From positions 1 through 6,352 of the forward strand of contig MVCS01000088.1 of NCBI GenBank assembly GCA_002049885.1: 6,352 bases of DNA, given 5' to 3'. Positions 1-5,298 of this stretch are shown here, piece by piece; the first letter of the stretch is position 1; each line of letters begins with the position of its first letter. The notes below the pieces were generated by a model, which saw only the letters and a list, made by a program, of their open reading frames with translations, did no database searches and was not told where the DNA came from. The position numbers and the translations under genes were made by a program. The DNA is from Planctomycetales bacterium 4484_123. GTDB taxonomy: Bacteria > Planctomycetota > Phycisphaerae > SM23-33.

Positions 1-371
1 GGCAGGTAGGGGTCCTCTTCCAGGCCGGCCACTGGCGCGTCAGAGCCGCCCAGGGCGAGCCTCAGGATGTCCACTGCCGCTTTGCGCTGGACCTCGGCCG
101 TGGGCTTGGTCTCCGGTGCCAGCAACTTGGCCAGCTTGATCACCGCCGGGGCGGCCATGCGGGCAGCCAGTCGCAAGGCCTGTTGGCGGAAGGCACGCCG
201 GGCGGCCTCAATCCTGGGCTGCAGGTCCGGCCGGCGGGAGCCGCTAGCGATGCAGGAGACCATCGACGGGCTCAGGCCCAACTCCCTGGCGATCTGGGCA
301 CAGCTCTTGTGGCCCTGAGCGATGGCCAACACCAGGGCATCATCGTCATACTCCTTCTTCCGCCGCGCCAT
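1..371 (-). CDS. Small-terminase-like HTH protein (C-terminus cut by window edge)
   Basis: The frame runs off the left edge, so 123 residues are visible. It begins with a basic stretch (MARRKKEYDDD). A helix-turn-helix follows at about residues 22-47 (sCAQIARELGLSPSMVSCIASG), then an Ala/Arg/Leu-rich helical part in which about residues 58-106 follow the pattern A-x-RLAARMAAPAVIKLAKLL and QRKAAVDILRLA. This order, an N-terminal HTH followed by an alpha-helical repeat-like segment, is familiar from phage small terminase subunits, which recognise packaging-site DNA and load the large ATPase subunit. An in-frame TGA lies two codons upstream of the ATG at 371, which limits the start; no strong ribosome-binding site is visible. 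A large terminase gene would be expected just left of the window. A generic phage HTH regulator is the alternative. Confidence 0.6.
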   Translation of the reverse strand, partial: MARRKKEYDDDALVLAIAQGHKSCAQIARELGLSPSMVSCIASGSRRPDLQPRIEAARRAFRQQALRLAARMAAPAVIKLAKLLAPETKPTAEVQRKAAVDILRLALGGSDAPVAGLEEDPYL

Positions 372-579
372 CGATCATGTGTACCCAAGGGCCCTGCCAC
401 CACGGCCCCGAAGCCGAGGGAGGCCAGGAAAGGCGGCCCTACTCAAGTCTGCAGAGGGTTGGCCGAACAGTTATGAATGGGTCGGAACCGGCGGTCGGGG
501 TTCCCCGCGGCGAAGGTGGCTGCGGGGCCCTCTCGGGTGCAGCGGTGCTCCACCTGTCCGTCGCGTTCCGGCCCTCCTC
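372..579. other. Intergenic gap with a lone Shine-Dalgarno-like run and a 36-codon frame
   Basis: This 208-bp gap separates the ATPase-GNAT gene from the terminase-like gene. On the minus strand the ATPase stop is immediately followed by AGGAGGAGGG (581-572), an ideal ribosome-binding sequence, yet no ATG, GTG or TTG lies 5-10 nt beyond it. The nearest candidate is a GTG at 553 opening a 36-codon frame to 443 (begins VEHRCTREGP), but its spacing is too long to call it a gene. A 17-bp stretch at 491-507 (gcggtcggggttccccg) resembles the right arm of the palindromic elements described elsewhere in the window. No clear terminator is seen. Confidence 0.35.
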
Positions 580-1938
580 CTATGGCAAGGCCCCCCGGCG
601 GGCCCGTGCGACGGTCCGCTCCCGGCCCGGACAGTTCTGGCGATTGTCAAACACGTAGTAGGCCGGCCGGGAAAATCGGACCCGGCGAAGGAAACGGCGC
701 CACGTCTCCGAGCCCCTCGAGGCGCTGCCGTACCAGCCGCCCCGGCGTGACCCCGACAGGACGTCGGCCCTGCCGCCACGGCGAAACTTGTCCGTCCCCC
801 GGCCCAGGCGGACGAACCCGGCGGCCTCCGCAAACGGCACAAGGTTGGCCATCTCACTAATCAGTTCGATCCACGGCCAAGGCGTCGTCTCCGCGACCCG
901 GCGGAGGAATCTCGCCGCGATGCCTGCCCCGCGGTAACGCGGGTCAAGCACCAATCGAGTGACAGTGGCGAAATTGCCGTTGATGAGCTTCGCCCTCTCC
1001 CGGCGGGAAAGCCCCCGCAGGCCGAAGGCCGCACTACGGGCCGAGCCGGCCAGCGCGCTCGGGCCCACCACGCAGACGCCGACGGGCTCGCGCCCGTGCC
1101 ACAACAGTACGACCCGGTGGACGAAGCCTAGCGAGTGTCCCCTGTAATGCCACCGAGCGAAGTACGGCCAGTCCTTTCGGGAACCTTCGGTGAGCTCGAG
1201 TTCGTGGAGAAAACTAATCGGCCTGCGAAAGGGACGACGGGGTCCCCAATCGCCATTCTTTGCAGTTGGGGCTCCCCGACGCTCGACCTCCACTACTCCG
1301 CCACCGCGACACCAGACGATGACGTCGGGGTCGAGGTCCGGGATGATGTCTTCGTGCGTGGTGGCCAGCAGGAAGCCCACGCCGCGCCTGTCGGCAATCT
1401 TTCTGGCGTTGTGACTGACGACCTTTGCCGTGATGCGGTCAAGCTTGGCGCACCACTCGTCCGCCACGATGGTCTGGGATCCCCAATCGCGACTTCGTGC
1501 GATCGGGGTCCCCGTATCAGCCCCGCTGGCGATGCATCGAGCAATGGCATAGCGATATCGCTGACCATCGGACAGCTCCGCCGGCGTGCGGAGCATCAGG
1601 AACGCCTCCGCCAAACCGCAGAGGCTCAGCAGATGGGCCGCCGCTTGCACATCGTCGCCCAGCGTGTCAATCAGAGCACGGTCGCCCGTTGGCGATTCGT
1701 CCAGCCAGCGAGCCCCCGGGACCTGCTCGGCCGCCGCCCGCAGCAGGCTGCTCTTGCCGCTGCCACTGGGGCCGCTGAACAAGATGATCCGCCCCGGCTG
1801 GTAGTCCACCTCCGCGCCCTCGGCGATGACGTTCTCGCCCGTCTCGAAGCCGATGCCAAAGACCGTCTGCACGTAGGACGTGTTGCAGGTGGGCCGCTTG
1901 GGAGCGAATCGGTACTTGCAGGTCAGGCGCAGGATCAC
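580..1938 (-). CDS. ABC-type ATPase fused to GNAT acetyltransferase domain (COG2401-like)
   Basis: 452 residues from a GTG start one base after the ParB-like stop codon. The frame is open further upstream to 2076, but that part lies over the ParB-like gene. The N-terminal half is an ABC ATPase: Walker A GPSGSGKSS (about 56-64), signature LSDGQRYRYAIAR (122-134), Walker B TIVADEW (156-162) and switch histidine in LLATTHED (190-197). The C-terminal half (about 240-430) is a GNAT domain with motif A VTRLVLDPRYRGAGIA (about 326-341) and the later segment NLVPFAEAAGF. This is the architecture of the ABC-ATPase/acetyltransferase fusions of COG2401; no transmembrane segment is seen, so it is not a transporter. 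Two palindromic repeats lie inside the gene in frame, adding residues of about 141-154 and 221-234. The substrate is unknown. With no clear ribosome-binding site, translation is probably coupled to the ParB-like gene; a later GTG start near residue 23 is possible. Confidence 0.8.
   Translation of the reverse strand: MILRLTCKYRFAPKRPTCNTSYVQTVFGIGFETGENVIAEGAEVDYQPGRIILFSGPSGSGKSSLLRAAAEQVPGARWLDESPTGDRALIDTLGDDVQAAAHLLSLCGLAEAFLMLRTPAELSDGQRYRYAIARCIASGADTGTPIARSRDWGSQTIVADEWCAKLDRITAKVVSHNARKIADRRGVGFLLATTHEDIIPDLDPDVIVWCRGGGVVEVERRGAPTAKNGDWGPRRPFRRPISFLHELELTEGSRKDWPYFARWHYRGHSLGFVHRVVLLWHGREPVGVCVVGPSALAGSARSAAFGLRGLSRRERAKLINGNFATVTRLVLDPRYRGAGIAARFLRRVAETTPWPWIELISEMANLVPFAEAAGFVRLGRGTDKFRRGGRADVLSGSRRGGWYGSASRGSETWRRFLRRVRFSRPAYYVFDNRQNCPGRERTVARARRGALP
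1238..1278 (-). repeat. Palindromic element copy A, in the ATPase-GNAT linker
   Basis: On the plus strand: left arm cggggtccccaatcgc (1238-1253), 8-nt loop (1254-1261), right arm gcagttggggctccccg (1262-1278). The arms pair over CGGGG, CCCCAA and the loop-closing GC, with one mismatch, one wobble and a small bulge. In the host gene it is read as R-GAPTAKNGDWGP-R, exactly between the ATPase and GNAT domains. Two other copies, with the same loop length and the same core CCCCAATCGC, occur at 1474-1514 and 2809-2850. Confidence 0.8.
1474..1514 (-). repeat. Palindromic element copy B, between ABC signature and Walker B
   Basis: On the plus strand: left arm ctgggatccccaatcgc (1474-1490), 8-nt loop gacttcgt, right arm gcgatcggggtccccg (1499-1514). 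It is read in the same frame as copy A, giving TGTPIARSRDWGSQ. The spacing from the signature LSDGQ to the Walker B aspartate is 39 residues here, against roughly 22-25 in ordinary ABC ATPases, so the excess is close to the 14 codons of the element. This supports an insertion into a surface loop that keeps the frame. Confidence 0.8.
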
Positions 1939-1939
1939 G

Positions 1940-2560
1940 TCAACGCTCGAACCGCACGTGGCAGTTAAGGTCGTGCCGGGCGATGAGGTCGTCCAGGTCG
2001 GCCTTGGCCCGGTGGTACTGCTCCTGCGAGAGCTCGAAGACGAGCACCACATCGGCACAATCCGAGCTCGACTCACCGTCAGCAGAGAGCACGGCAGAAT
2101 CCAACTCGGTCGAGTCCAAGTCGATGCCGGCCAGGTCCTCCTCGGCGCTGTTGAGAAAGGCCTTCAGCTCGTCGGCATCAAAGGCCGTCACCGCCGGCAA
2201 GTCCAAGTCGGAATCGGCCAAGTCCGCGAGCACCCTCTGGAGCCCGGCGTCGTCAAACTGGCCCTGAGCGCCAGGATTGTTCAGGGCGACGTTGAGGGCC
2301 CGCGCGCGGTGGTCGTCGATGTCTTCCAGGAAAACCACCGGCACCAGTTCGTCGGGGTGCTCCCGAAGGGCATTGGCCTTGAGCCGCTGATGACCAGCGA
2401 TAACGAGGCGGTCTTGCCTGCGGGCAATGATCGGATCGACAAAACCGTGCTCCTCCAGCAGGCGAGCAAGCCGGCGAAGTGCCTCCGGCGAGATCCGCCG
2501 TGGGTTGTGGGTGTCCGGCCGCAGCGTCTCTGGCCGGACGTACTCAACCTGAAGACTCAC
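1940..2560 (-). CDS. Phage-type ParB-like protein (ParB N-terminal domain)
   Basis: 206 residues from a GTG start. GGAG lies 7 nt upstream, and the start overlaps the stop of the preceding gene in a GTGA. The ParB/sulfiredoxin-type domain covers about residues 5-95: NPRRISPEALRRLARLLEEHG (19-39), FVDPIIAR (40-47), RLVIAGHQRLKA (51-62, the GxxR motif as GHQR), then RALNVALNNP (87-96). A segment follows of the kind seen in phage ParB proteins (FDDAGLQRVLADL...FDADELKAFL), then an acidic Asp/Ser-rich linker and a C-terminal strand-helix part (VVLVFELSQEQYHRAK). Chromosomal ParB is longer and carries a central HTH; none is visible here, which fits the short phage form found near terminases and DNA modification genes. 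It may act as a CTP-dependent DNA-binding protein or a nuclease; the sequence alone does not decide. Its stop is one base from the ATPase-GNAT start. Confidence 0.85.
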   Translation of the reverse strand: MSLQVEYVRPETLRPDTHNPRRISPEALRRLARLLEEHGFVDPIIARRQDRLVIAGHQRLKANALREHPDELVPVVFLEDIDDHRARALNVALNNPGAQGQFDDAGLQRVLADLADSDLDLPAVTAFDADELKAFLNSAEEDLAGIDLDSTELDSAVLSADGESSSDCADVVLVFELSQEQYHRAKADLDDLIARHDLNCHVRFER

Positions 2561-2796
2561 TTCGGTTCTCCGTCCCCACGCCGCCGGACCGCAACCACCC
2601 CGGCTGCTGGTCGACGCCGGCCAGCGCCAGGCCGCTTGGAATCAAGCGGGCGCAACACGACGGCCTTGCCGCACGATTCGTAGGCGGCGATGCGCCGGCG
2701 GAGGTATGGATGCTCGGAGTCCCGAGGATCGAAGGTGATGATCACCTCGCAGTCAGGCGGATTCCCGCGTGCCTCGGCGTATCCCTTCCAGTGCAT
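2557..2796 (-). CDS. Small protein of unknown function
   Basis: 79 residues. The ATG at 2796 has GAGGAAG ending about 6 nt upstream, a good ribosome-binding site. The frame is open further upstream, to 2865, but that part would have to read through palindromic copy C. The first half alternates strand and helix (CEVIITFDPRDSEHPYLRRRIAAY, then GKAVVLRPLD, both as broken segments of a possible alpha/beta fold). The second half is a basic Arg/Gly/Ala tail (RPGAGRRRPAAGVVAVRRRGDGEPK). The gene overlaps the preceding gene by 44 nt and its stop overlaps the ParB-like GTG start, so it is probably translated by coupling within the operon. I do not recognise the family. Confidence 0.55.
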   Translation of the reverse strand: MHWKGYAEARGNPPDCEVIITFDPRDSEHPYLRRRIAAYESCGKAVVLRPLDSKRPGAGRRRPAAGVVAVRRRGDGEPK

Positions 2797-3271
2797 GGTG
2801 GTCTTCCTCGGGGTCCCCAATCGCGGTGTAAGGCGGTTGGGGTGCCCCCGCATCGTCGGCAGCATCAGGCTGGCCGTACCTGAACCCGCACGGGCACGCC
2901 CCGCCCATCTCGGTGAAACGTCCCGGCCTGGAGCAGCGCGGACAGACGCCGTTCTCAGCGGCGAAATGCCGGCTGTGGCGGTCGAAGGCGGTCAATTCCG
3001 CACGGTCCCGGCAGGCCCGGCGGGCGCGTTCCCACTCTCCCACGGCCTGGGAGCGTCCCGGCGCAGCCGGGAGCCGGCGCTGGGCCAGGCCCAGCTCCCC
3101 CGCCAGCAATCGACGGGCAGTACGATGGCCCGCAGCGTGACGTCTGCCCGGCGGCGCCGCCCGCATCGCCAGCGCCACCTCGACGGCTGCATCCTCCAGA
3201 TGCTGCGTGGGGATGCCGTAACTCCAGCAGACGGCCCGGGCAACCTGGATGTCATGAACCGTGGGCTGCAT
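2753..3271 (-). CDS. Zinc-ribbon protein with weak sigma region-2-like N-terminus
   Basis: 172 residues. The ATG at 3271 comes 2 nt after the TAG of the preceding gene, with GGAGG about 13 nt upstream. Residues 7-38 (HDIQVARAVCWSYGIP, then QHLEDAAVEVALAMRAA) resemble sigma-70 region 2, where a conserved E-D-(A/L)-x-x-E-V helix follows a glycine turn; this is a weak pattern match. The middle is Arg/Ala-rich helix. A zinc ribbon follows with C110-x2-C113 and C126-x-C128 (CPRCSRPGRF, GGACPCGF). The last 32 residues include the 14 contributed by palindromic copy C (AGAPQPPYTAIGDP), and the end overlaps the next gene. The original C-terminus may therefore have been altered by that insertion. A phage regulatory factor is a reasonable guess; a pure DNA-binding zinc protein is the alternative. 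Confidence 0.55.
   Translation of the reverse strand: MQPTVHDIQVARAVCWSYGIPTQHLEDAAVEVALAMRAAPPGRRHAAGHRTARRLLAGELGLAQRRLPAAPGRSQAVGEWERARRACRDRAELTAFDRHSRHFAAENGVCPRCSRPGRFTEMGGACPCGFRYGQPDAADDAGAPQPPYTAIGDPEEDHHALEGIRRGTRESA
2809..2850 (-). repeat. Palindromic element copy C, just before a ribosome-binding site
   Basis: On the plus strand: left arm cggggtccccaatcgc (2809-2824, identical to the left arm of copy A), 8-nt loop ggtgtaag, right arm gcggttggggtgcccccg (2833-2850). On the minus strand it ends one base before the GAGGAAG ribosome-binding site of the 79-residue gene. It is read in a different frame from copies A and B within the zinc-ribbon gene. As RNA it would form a strong hairpin next to that ribosome-binding site. 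Confidence 0.8.
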
Positions 3272-3273
3272 TT

Positions 3274-3627
3274 CTATCGCCCCGCCTCCGTAAACGTACT
3301 TCTTGGCGCACTTCGCGCCCGACGGATAAGCCAATCCGGAATTCTTTCCGGGTTTCTTCGCAGACGGCGAAGCCAGTAGTAGATGGTCTTGTAATGCACC
3401 CCCAGCCCCCGGGCGGCCTGTTCGTAACTGAAGCCCTGACATAGCAGGAACAGGGCCACCTCCACGCGCTGCCAGGGCCCCCGCTCGTTTTCCATCATCG
3501 TCTCCACCACAAACCAGTGGTGCACCCAGCAGTCGAAGCACAGTTGCGGCGGGGCATGACCGGCCGGACCGTGGTAGTGAGGGTCGCCGTACAGCCTACC
3601 GCACTCAGGACACCTGAAAACGCTCAC
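3274..3627 (-). CDS. Zinc-finger plus helix-turn-helix DNA-binding protein
   Basis: 117 residues from a GTG start at 3627 with GGGAGG 6 nt upstream, a good ribosome-binding site. The N-terminus holds a zinc knuckle with C6-x2-C9 (CPEC) and C30-x2-C33 (CFDC), the pairs separated by a His/Pro/Gly-rich loop. Residues 53-90 form a helix-turn-helix: RVEVALFLLCQGFSYEQAA, then RGLGVHYKTIYYWLRRLRR. The recognition helix resembles those of transposase- and Hin-type HTH domains, which recognise DNA in phage and IS proteins. No catalytic transposase domain follows, so it is probably a regulator, or a terminase-like DNA recognition protein, rather than a transposase. It lies 36 nt after the preceding gene and 2 nt before the next, inside the same operon. 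Confidence 0.7.
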   Translation of the reverse strand: MSVFRCPECGRLYGDPHYHGPAGHAPPQLCFDCWVHHWFVVETMMENERGPWQRVEVALFLLCQGFSYEQAARGLGVHYKTIYYWLRRLRRNPERIPDWLIRRARSAPRSTFTEAGR

Positions 3628-3663
3628 CTGTGGCCTCCCTGTTCGCGCCTGGGGCCCCGCCCC

Positions 3664-4218
3664 TCATCGCTCTTCCGCGTCCATCTGAGCCGTGAACGTG
3701 CACCACAACCCCAGCCCTTCCTGGCCATGGCGAAACTCGAAGCCCAGCCCATCGAAGCCAAAGCGCAGCCGAAGCCGGCTCCAACCCCGCCGCACCAGCA
3801 GATAATCAATCACGAAGGCCCGCAGCCCCTCCGGCAGCAGAAGCCCGGCCAGCAACTCGTCGTTGTCAAGGAGCACGCCCGCGCCGATCAGCTCGCCCTG
3901 CCCAGCCTCCTGGCCAGCCAGCAGGACCTCCAGGTCGTCTCCCTGCCAGACGATCCTCGCCCCCATCGGCATCGCCTCCACAGGCACGCGGAAGCGACAG
4001 CGCGCACGGACGGAGAGGGCCACCAGATAATCCAGATATGGGGCGTGACCCCCCAGCAGGCCGCGACAACGCGGGTTGCGCCGCGGACAATACCGGGCCT
4101 CAATGCCCTCCTCGCCCGGCAGGTACACAACCTCCGCTCTTGCAGCCGACTGCCGACAGCGACCCAGGAACAGCTCCAACGCCCCCGACCCACCCGACTG
4201 CCCGAGAGACTCTCCCAT
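3664..4218 (-). CDS. Unrecognised protein, first gene of the leftward operon
   Basis: 184 residues if started at the ATG at 4218, which has GGGGAAAGG 3 nt upstream. Other in-frame ATGs lie at 4290 (no clear ribosome-binding site) and 4362; the latter sits inside the -10 element of the promoter, so it would not be transcribed. Visible features are EVVYLPGEE (29-37), a cysteine pair in RYCPRRNPRCRG (42-53), the hydrophobic stretch YLDYLVALSV (61-70), a Leu/Gly-rich beta-like part (IVWQGDDLEVLLAG, VLLDNDELLAGLLLP) and RLRLRFGFDGLGFEF. No signal peptide or convincing membrane segment is present. I do not recognise the family. The plus-strand frame over the same DNA is Gln/Pro/His-rich and looks like its shadow. 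Confidence 0.6.
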   Translation of the reverse strand: MGESLGQSGGSGALELFLGRCRQSAARAEVVYLPGEEGIEARYCPRRNPRCRGLLGGHAPYLDYLVALSVRARCRFRVPVEAMPMGARIVWQGDDLEVLLAGQEAGQGELIGAGVLLDNDELLAGLLLPEGLRAFVIDYLLVRRGWSRLRLRFGFDGLGFEFRHGQEGLGLWCTFTAQMDAEER

Positions 4219-4342
4219 TTGCCTTTCCCCGACATATCCCTGCCAGGCCTGCCGCCCGTGCGCATCCCCGCCGGATGCCAGCCTGACCATGCCGCCAGGA
4301 GCTTCACGAAGGGCAGACCGCTGTGAAGTCCCGACCGGCGGT

Positions 4343-4372
4343 TTGATAGCGATTGCTATCATATACTATATT
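4343..4372 (+). promoter_or_regulatory. Predicted promoter for the ribbon-helix-helix gene
   Basis: TTGATA (4343-4348), 18-bp spacer, TATATT (4367-4372). Transcription would start near 4379, so the ATG at 4378 is unlikely to be used and the ATG at 4465 is favoured. The -35 and spacer overlap the palindrome at 4345-4360. The surrounding AT-rich patch stands out in an otherwise GC-rich window. Confidence 0.55.
4345..4360. promoter_or_regulatory. Candidate operator palindrome
   Basis: GATAGC-gatt-GCTATC, two perfect 6-bp arms around a 4-bp centre. It overlaps the -35 and spacer of the rightward promoter and the -10 and start point of the leftward promoter, so one bound repressor could block both. 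The neighbouring ribbon-helix-helix protein is the likely ligand; this is inferred from position. Confidence 0.55.
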
Positions 4373-4386
4373 CCCCCATGCGTCAA
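4358..4386 (-). promoter_or_regulatory. Predicted strong promoter of the leftward operon
   Basis: On the minus strand TTGACG (4386-4381), 17-bp spacer, TATGAT (4363-4358): close to the sigma-70 consensus with ideal spacing. The start point would be near 4351, inside the palindrome, leaving a leader of about 60 to 130 nt before the candidate start codons at 4290 or 4218. Confidence 0.65.
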
Positions 4387-4464
4387 CCCCAAAAATCCAA
4401 AAACATAGCCGTTGATATAGACCGCTTCTGCGTCGATACTTGGTGTACAGGAAGGGGCCGGCTC

Positions 4465-4764
4465 ATGGCACAGAAGCAGAAGCTCTTTCGGATCGACGTG
4501 ACCCTTGCCGGCGCGTTCGAGGCCTTCTGCCGCACCCGCGGCATCAAGCAGGAGCACGCCGCCGAGGCAGCCCTGTTCGCCCTGATCGCCATGTCCCCCG
4601 ATGAGCGAGAGCGGCTGTTCGTGGCACTGGGCGAGTGGAAGGCCAACAAGGAAGCTCAAGGCGGCGAACCGCAAGACGTCGCCGCGGCGGTGGCGGCGGC
4701 GCTGCGGCGCCGGCGGACGACAGGCCGGCGAGCCAGGCCAGCCCAGGCGCGCCGGCCCGCATGA
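4465..4764 (+). CDS. Ribbon-helix-helix-like regulator
   Basis: 99 residues. The ATG at 4465 is preceded by AGGAAGGGG, with the GGGG 7 nt away. The frame is open back to an ATG at 4378, but that codon lies at the predicted transcription start. Residues 6-15 (KLFRIDVTLA) form a candidate DNA-contacting beta strand, followed by helix A (GAFEAFCRTRG) and helix B (KQEHAAEAALFALIAM), the order of Arc/CopG/MetJ-type ribbon-helix-helix proteins. After an acidic helix (SPDERERLFVALGEWKANKE) comes an Ala-rich stretch and a strongly basic tail (RRRR-TTGRRARPAQARRPA). Such dimers bind short inverted or direct repeats, and a palindrome lies in its own promoter. I infer that it represses itself and the leftward operon. 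The fold call rests on pattern alone. Confidence 0.65.
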   Translation: MAQKQKLFRIDVTLAGAFEAFCRTRGIKQEHAAEAALFALIAMSPDERERLFVALGEWKANKEAQGGEPQDVAAAVAAALRRRRTTGRRARPAQARRPA

Positions 4765-4823
4765 GGTCGAGTTGGCTGGTCAGGTATGTGCCGTTCTGAC
4801 TGCCATGTCCAGCCGGCAGTAGC

Positions 4824-4839
4824 CAGGGCAGTAGCCCTG
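4824..4839. terminator. Hairpin between convergent genes, possible terminator
   Basis: CAGGGC-AGTA-GCCCTG is a perfect 6-bp stem with a 4-nt loop. It lies in the 148-bp gap where the rightward regulator gene and the leftward small gene converge. GGCAGTAGCC also occurs twice, directly repeated at 4815-4824 and 4827-4836. No T-run follows on either strand, so intrinsic termination is unproven. Confidence 0.3.
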
Positions 4840-4912
4840 CCAGCTTATCGGCTCGCAACGATTGTCGAATCACTGCACCCCATCGCAGGCGCCCGGCCTT
4901 GATCCGGCCAAG

Positions 4913-5122
4913 TCAGCCGGGCAAATGGACCCGCCACCTTCTTCGACGGCGAGGCTGCAACGGCGGCTGCGACCGGACGCCGGCTGGCCAGAGGACGCTC
5001 CACACGGCCGCCAAGTCATCGGTGGGCATGGCCTCGAGTGCGTCGTCGATCGCCAAGCGCAACACCCGACGAATCGGGCATTCCTCCCCCTCAGGTGCAA
5101 TGGGTCGGATATTTCCTCGCAT
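4913..5122 (-). CDS. Small hypothetical protein
   Basis: 69 residues. The ATG at 5122 has AGGGG 9 nt upstream; an upstream in-frame TTG at 5152 lacks support. The N-terminal 48 residues look like a folded helical unit (RPIAPEGEECPIRRVLRLAI, DDALEAMPTDDLAAVWSVLW), and the rest is a basic tail (PPLQPRRRRRWRVHLPG). A good minus-strand promoter lies about 75 nt upstream, which raises the likelihood that this is a real gene. It converges with the ribbon-helix-helix gene. I do not recognise the family; size and charge suggest a small regulator or an accessory protein of the element, without direct evidence. Confidence 0.5.
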   Translation of the reverse strand: MRGNIRPIAPEGEECPIRRVLRLAIDDALEAMPTDDLAAVWSVLWPAGVRSQPPLQPRRRRRWRVHLPG

Positions 5123-5202
5123 GTCTGTGAACCCCTGCTCGTCCAGCTGCAACCCCGGGCAGAGACCATGACTGAGGCCCGCCCTGCAGAAATACCGACC
5201 CT

Positions 5203-5231
5203 ATGTTAGGTATATGTTCGGCACTCGTCAA
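5203..5231 (-). promoter_or_regulatory. Predicted promoter of the small leftward gene
   Basis: On the minus strand TTGACG (5231-5226), 17-bp spacer, TAACAT (5208-5203). It has the same -35 hexamer and spacing as the operon promoter at 4358-4386. A directly repeated TATGTT (5202-5207 and 5213-5218, 11 bp apart, about one helical turn) overlaps the -10 and spacer and could bind a regulator. Confidence 0.55.
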
Positions 5232-5298
5232 GGATAAAATCCGCGATGTCGGCGGGGCGTCGCTGCGCTCCGGACGGCCTGACAGGAGAATAATCAGC

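Noticed and set aside
1939..2076. Upstream extension of the ATPase-GNAT protein to an ATG at 2076
   Set aside because: It overlaps the ParB-like gene and its translation is Ser/Thr/Arg-rich noise; the GTG at 1938 fits the operon spacing.
1135..2683. Long plus-strand open frames over the ATPase and ParB-like genes
   Set aside because: They lie antisense to frames with clear Walker, signature, GNAT and ParB motifs and have no recognisable domain; typical GC-rich shadows.
1238..2850. CRISPR array from the repeated palindromes
   Set aside because: Copies are irregularly spaced (about 200 and 1300 bp), lie in coding sequence, and no spacers or cas genes are present.
3274..3627. Transposase or insertion sequence
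   Set aside because: The HTH resembles those of transposases but there is no catalytic domain and no terminal inverted repeats were seen around it.
4291..4362. Start of the first operon gene at 4362
   Set aside because: That ATG sits within the -10 element of the predicted promoter, upstream of the expected transcript start.
4765..4912. tRNA gene or attachment site at the element/argG junction
   Set aside because: No cloverleaf, T-loop consensus or duplicated core sequence could be found.
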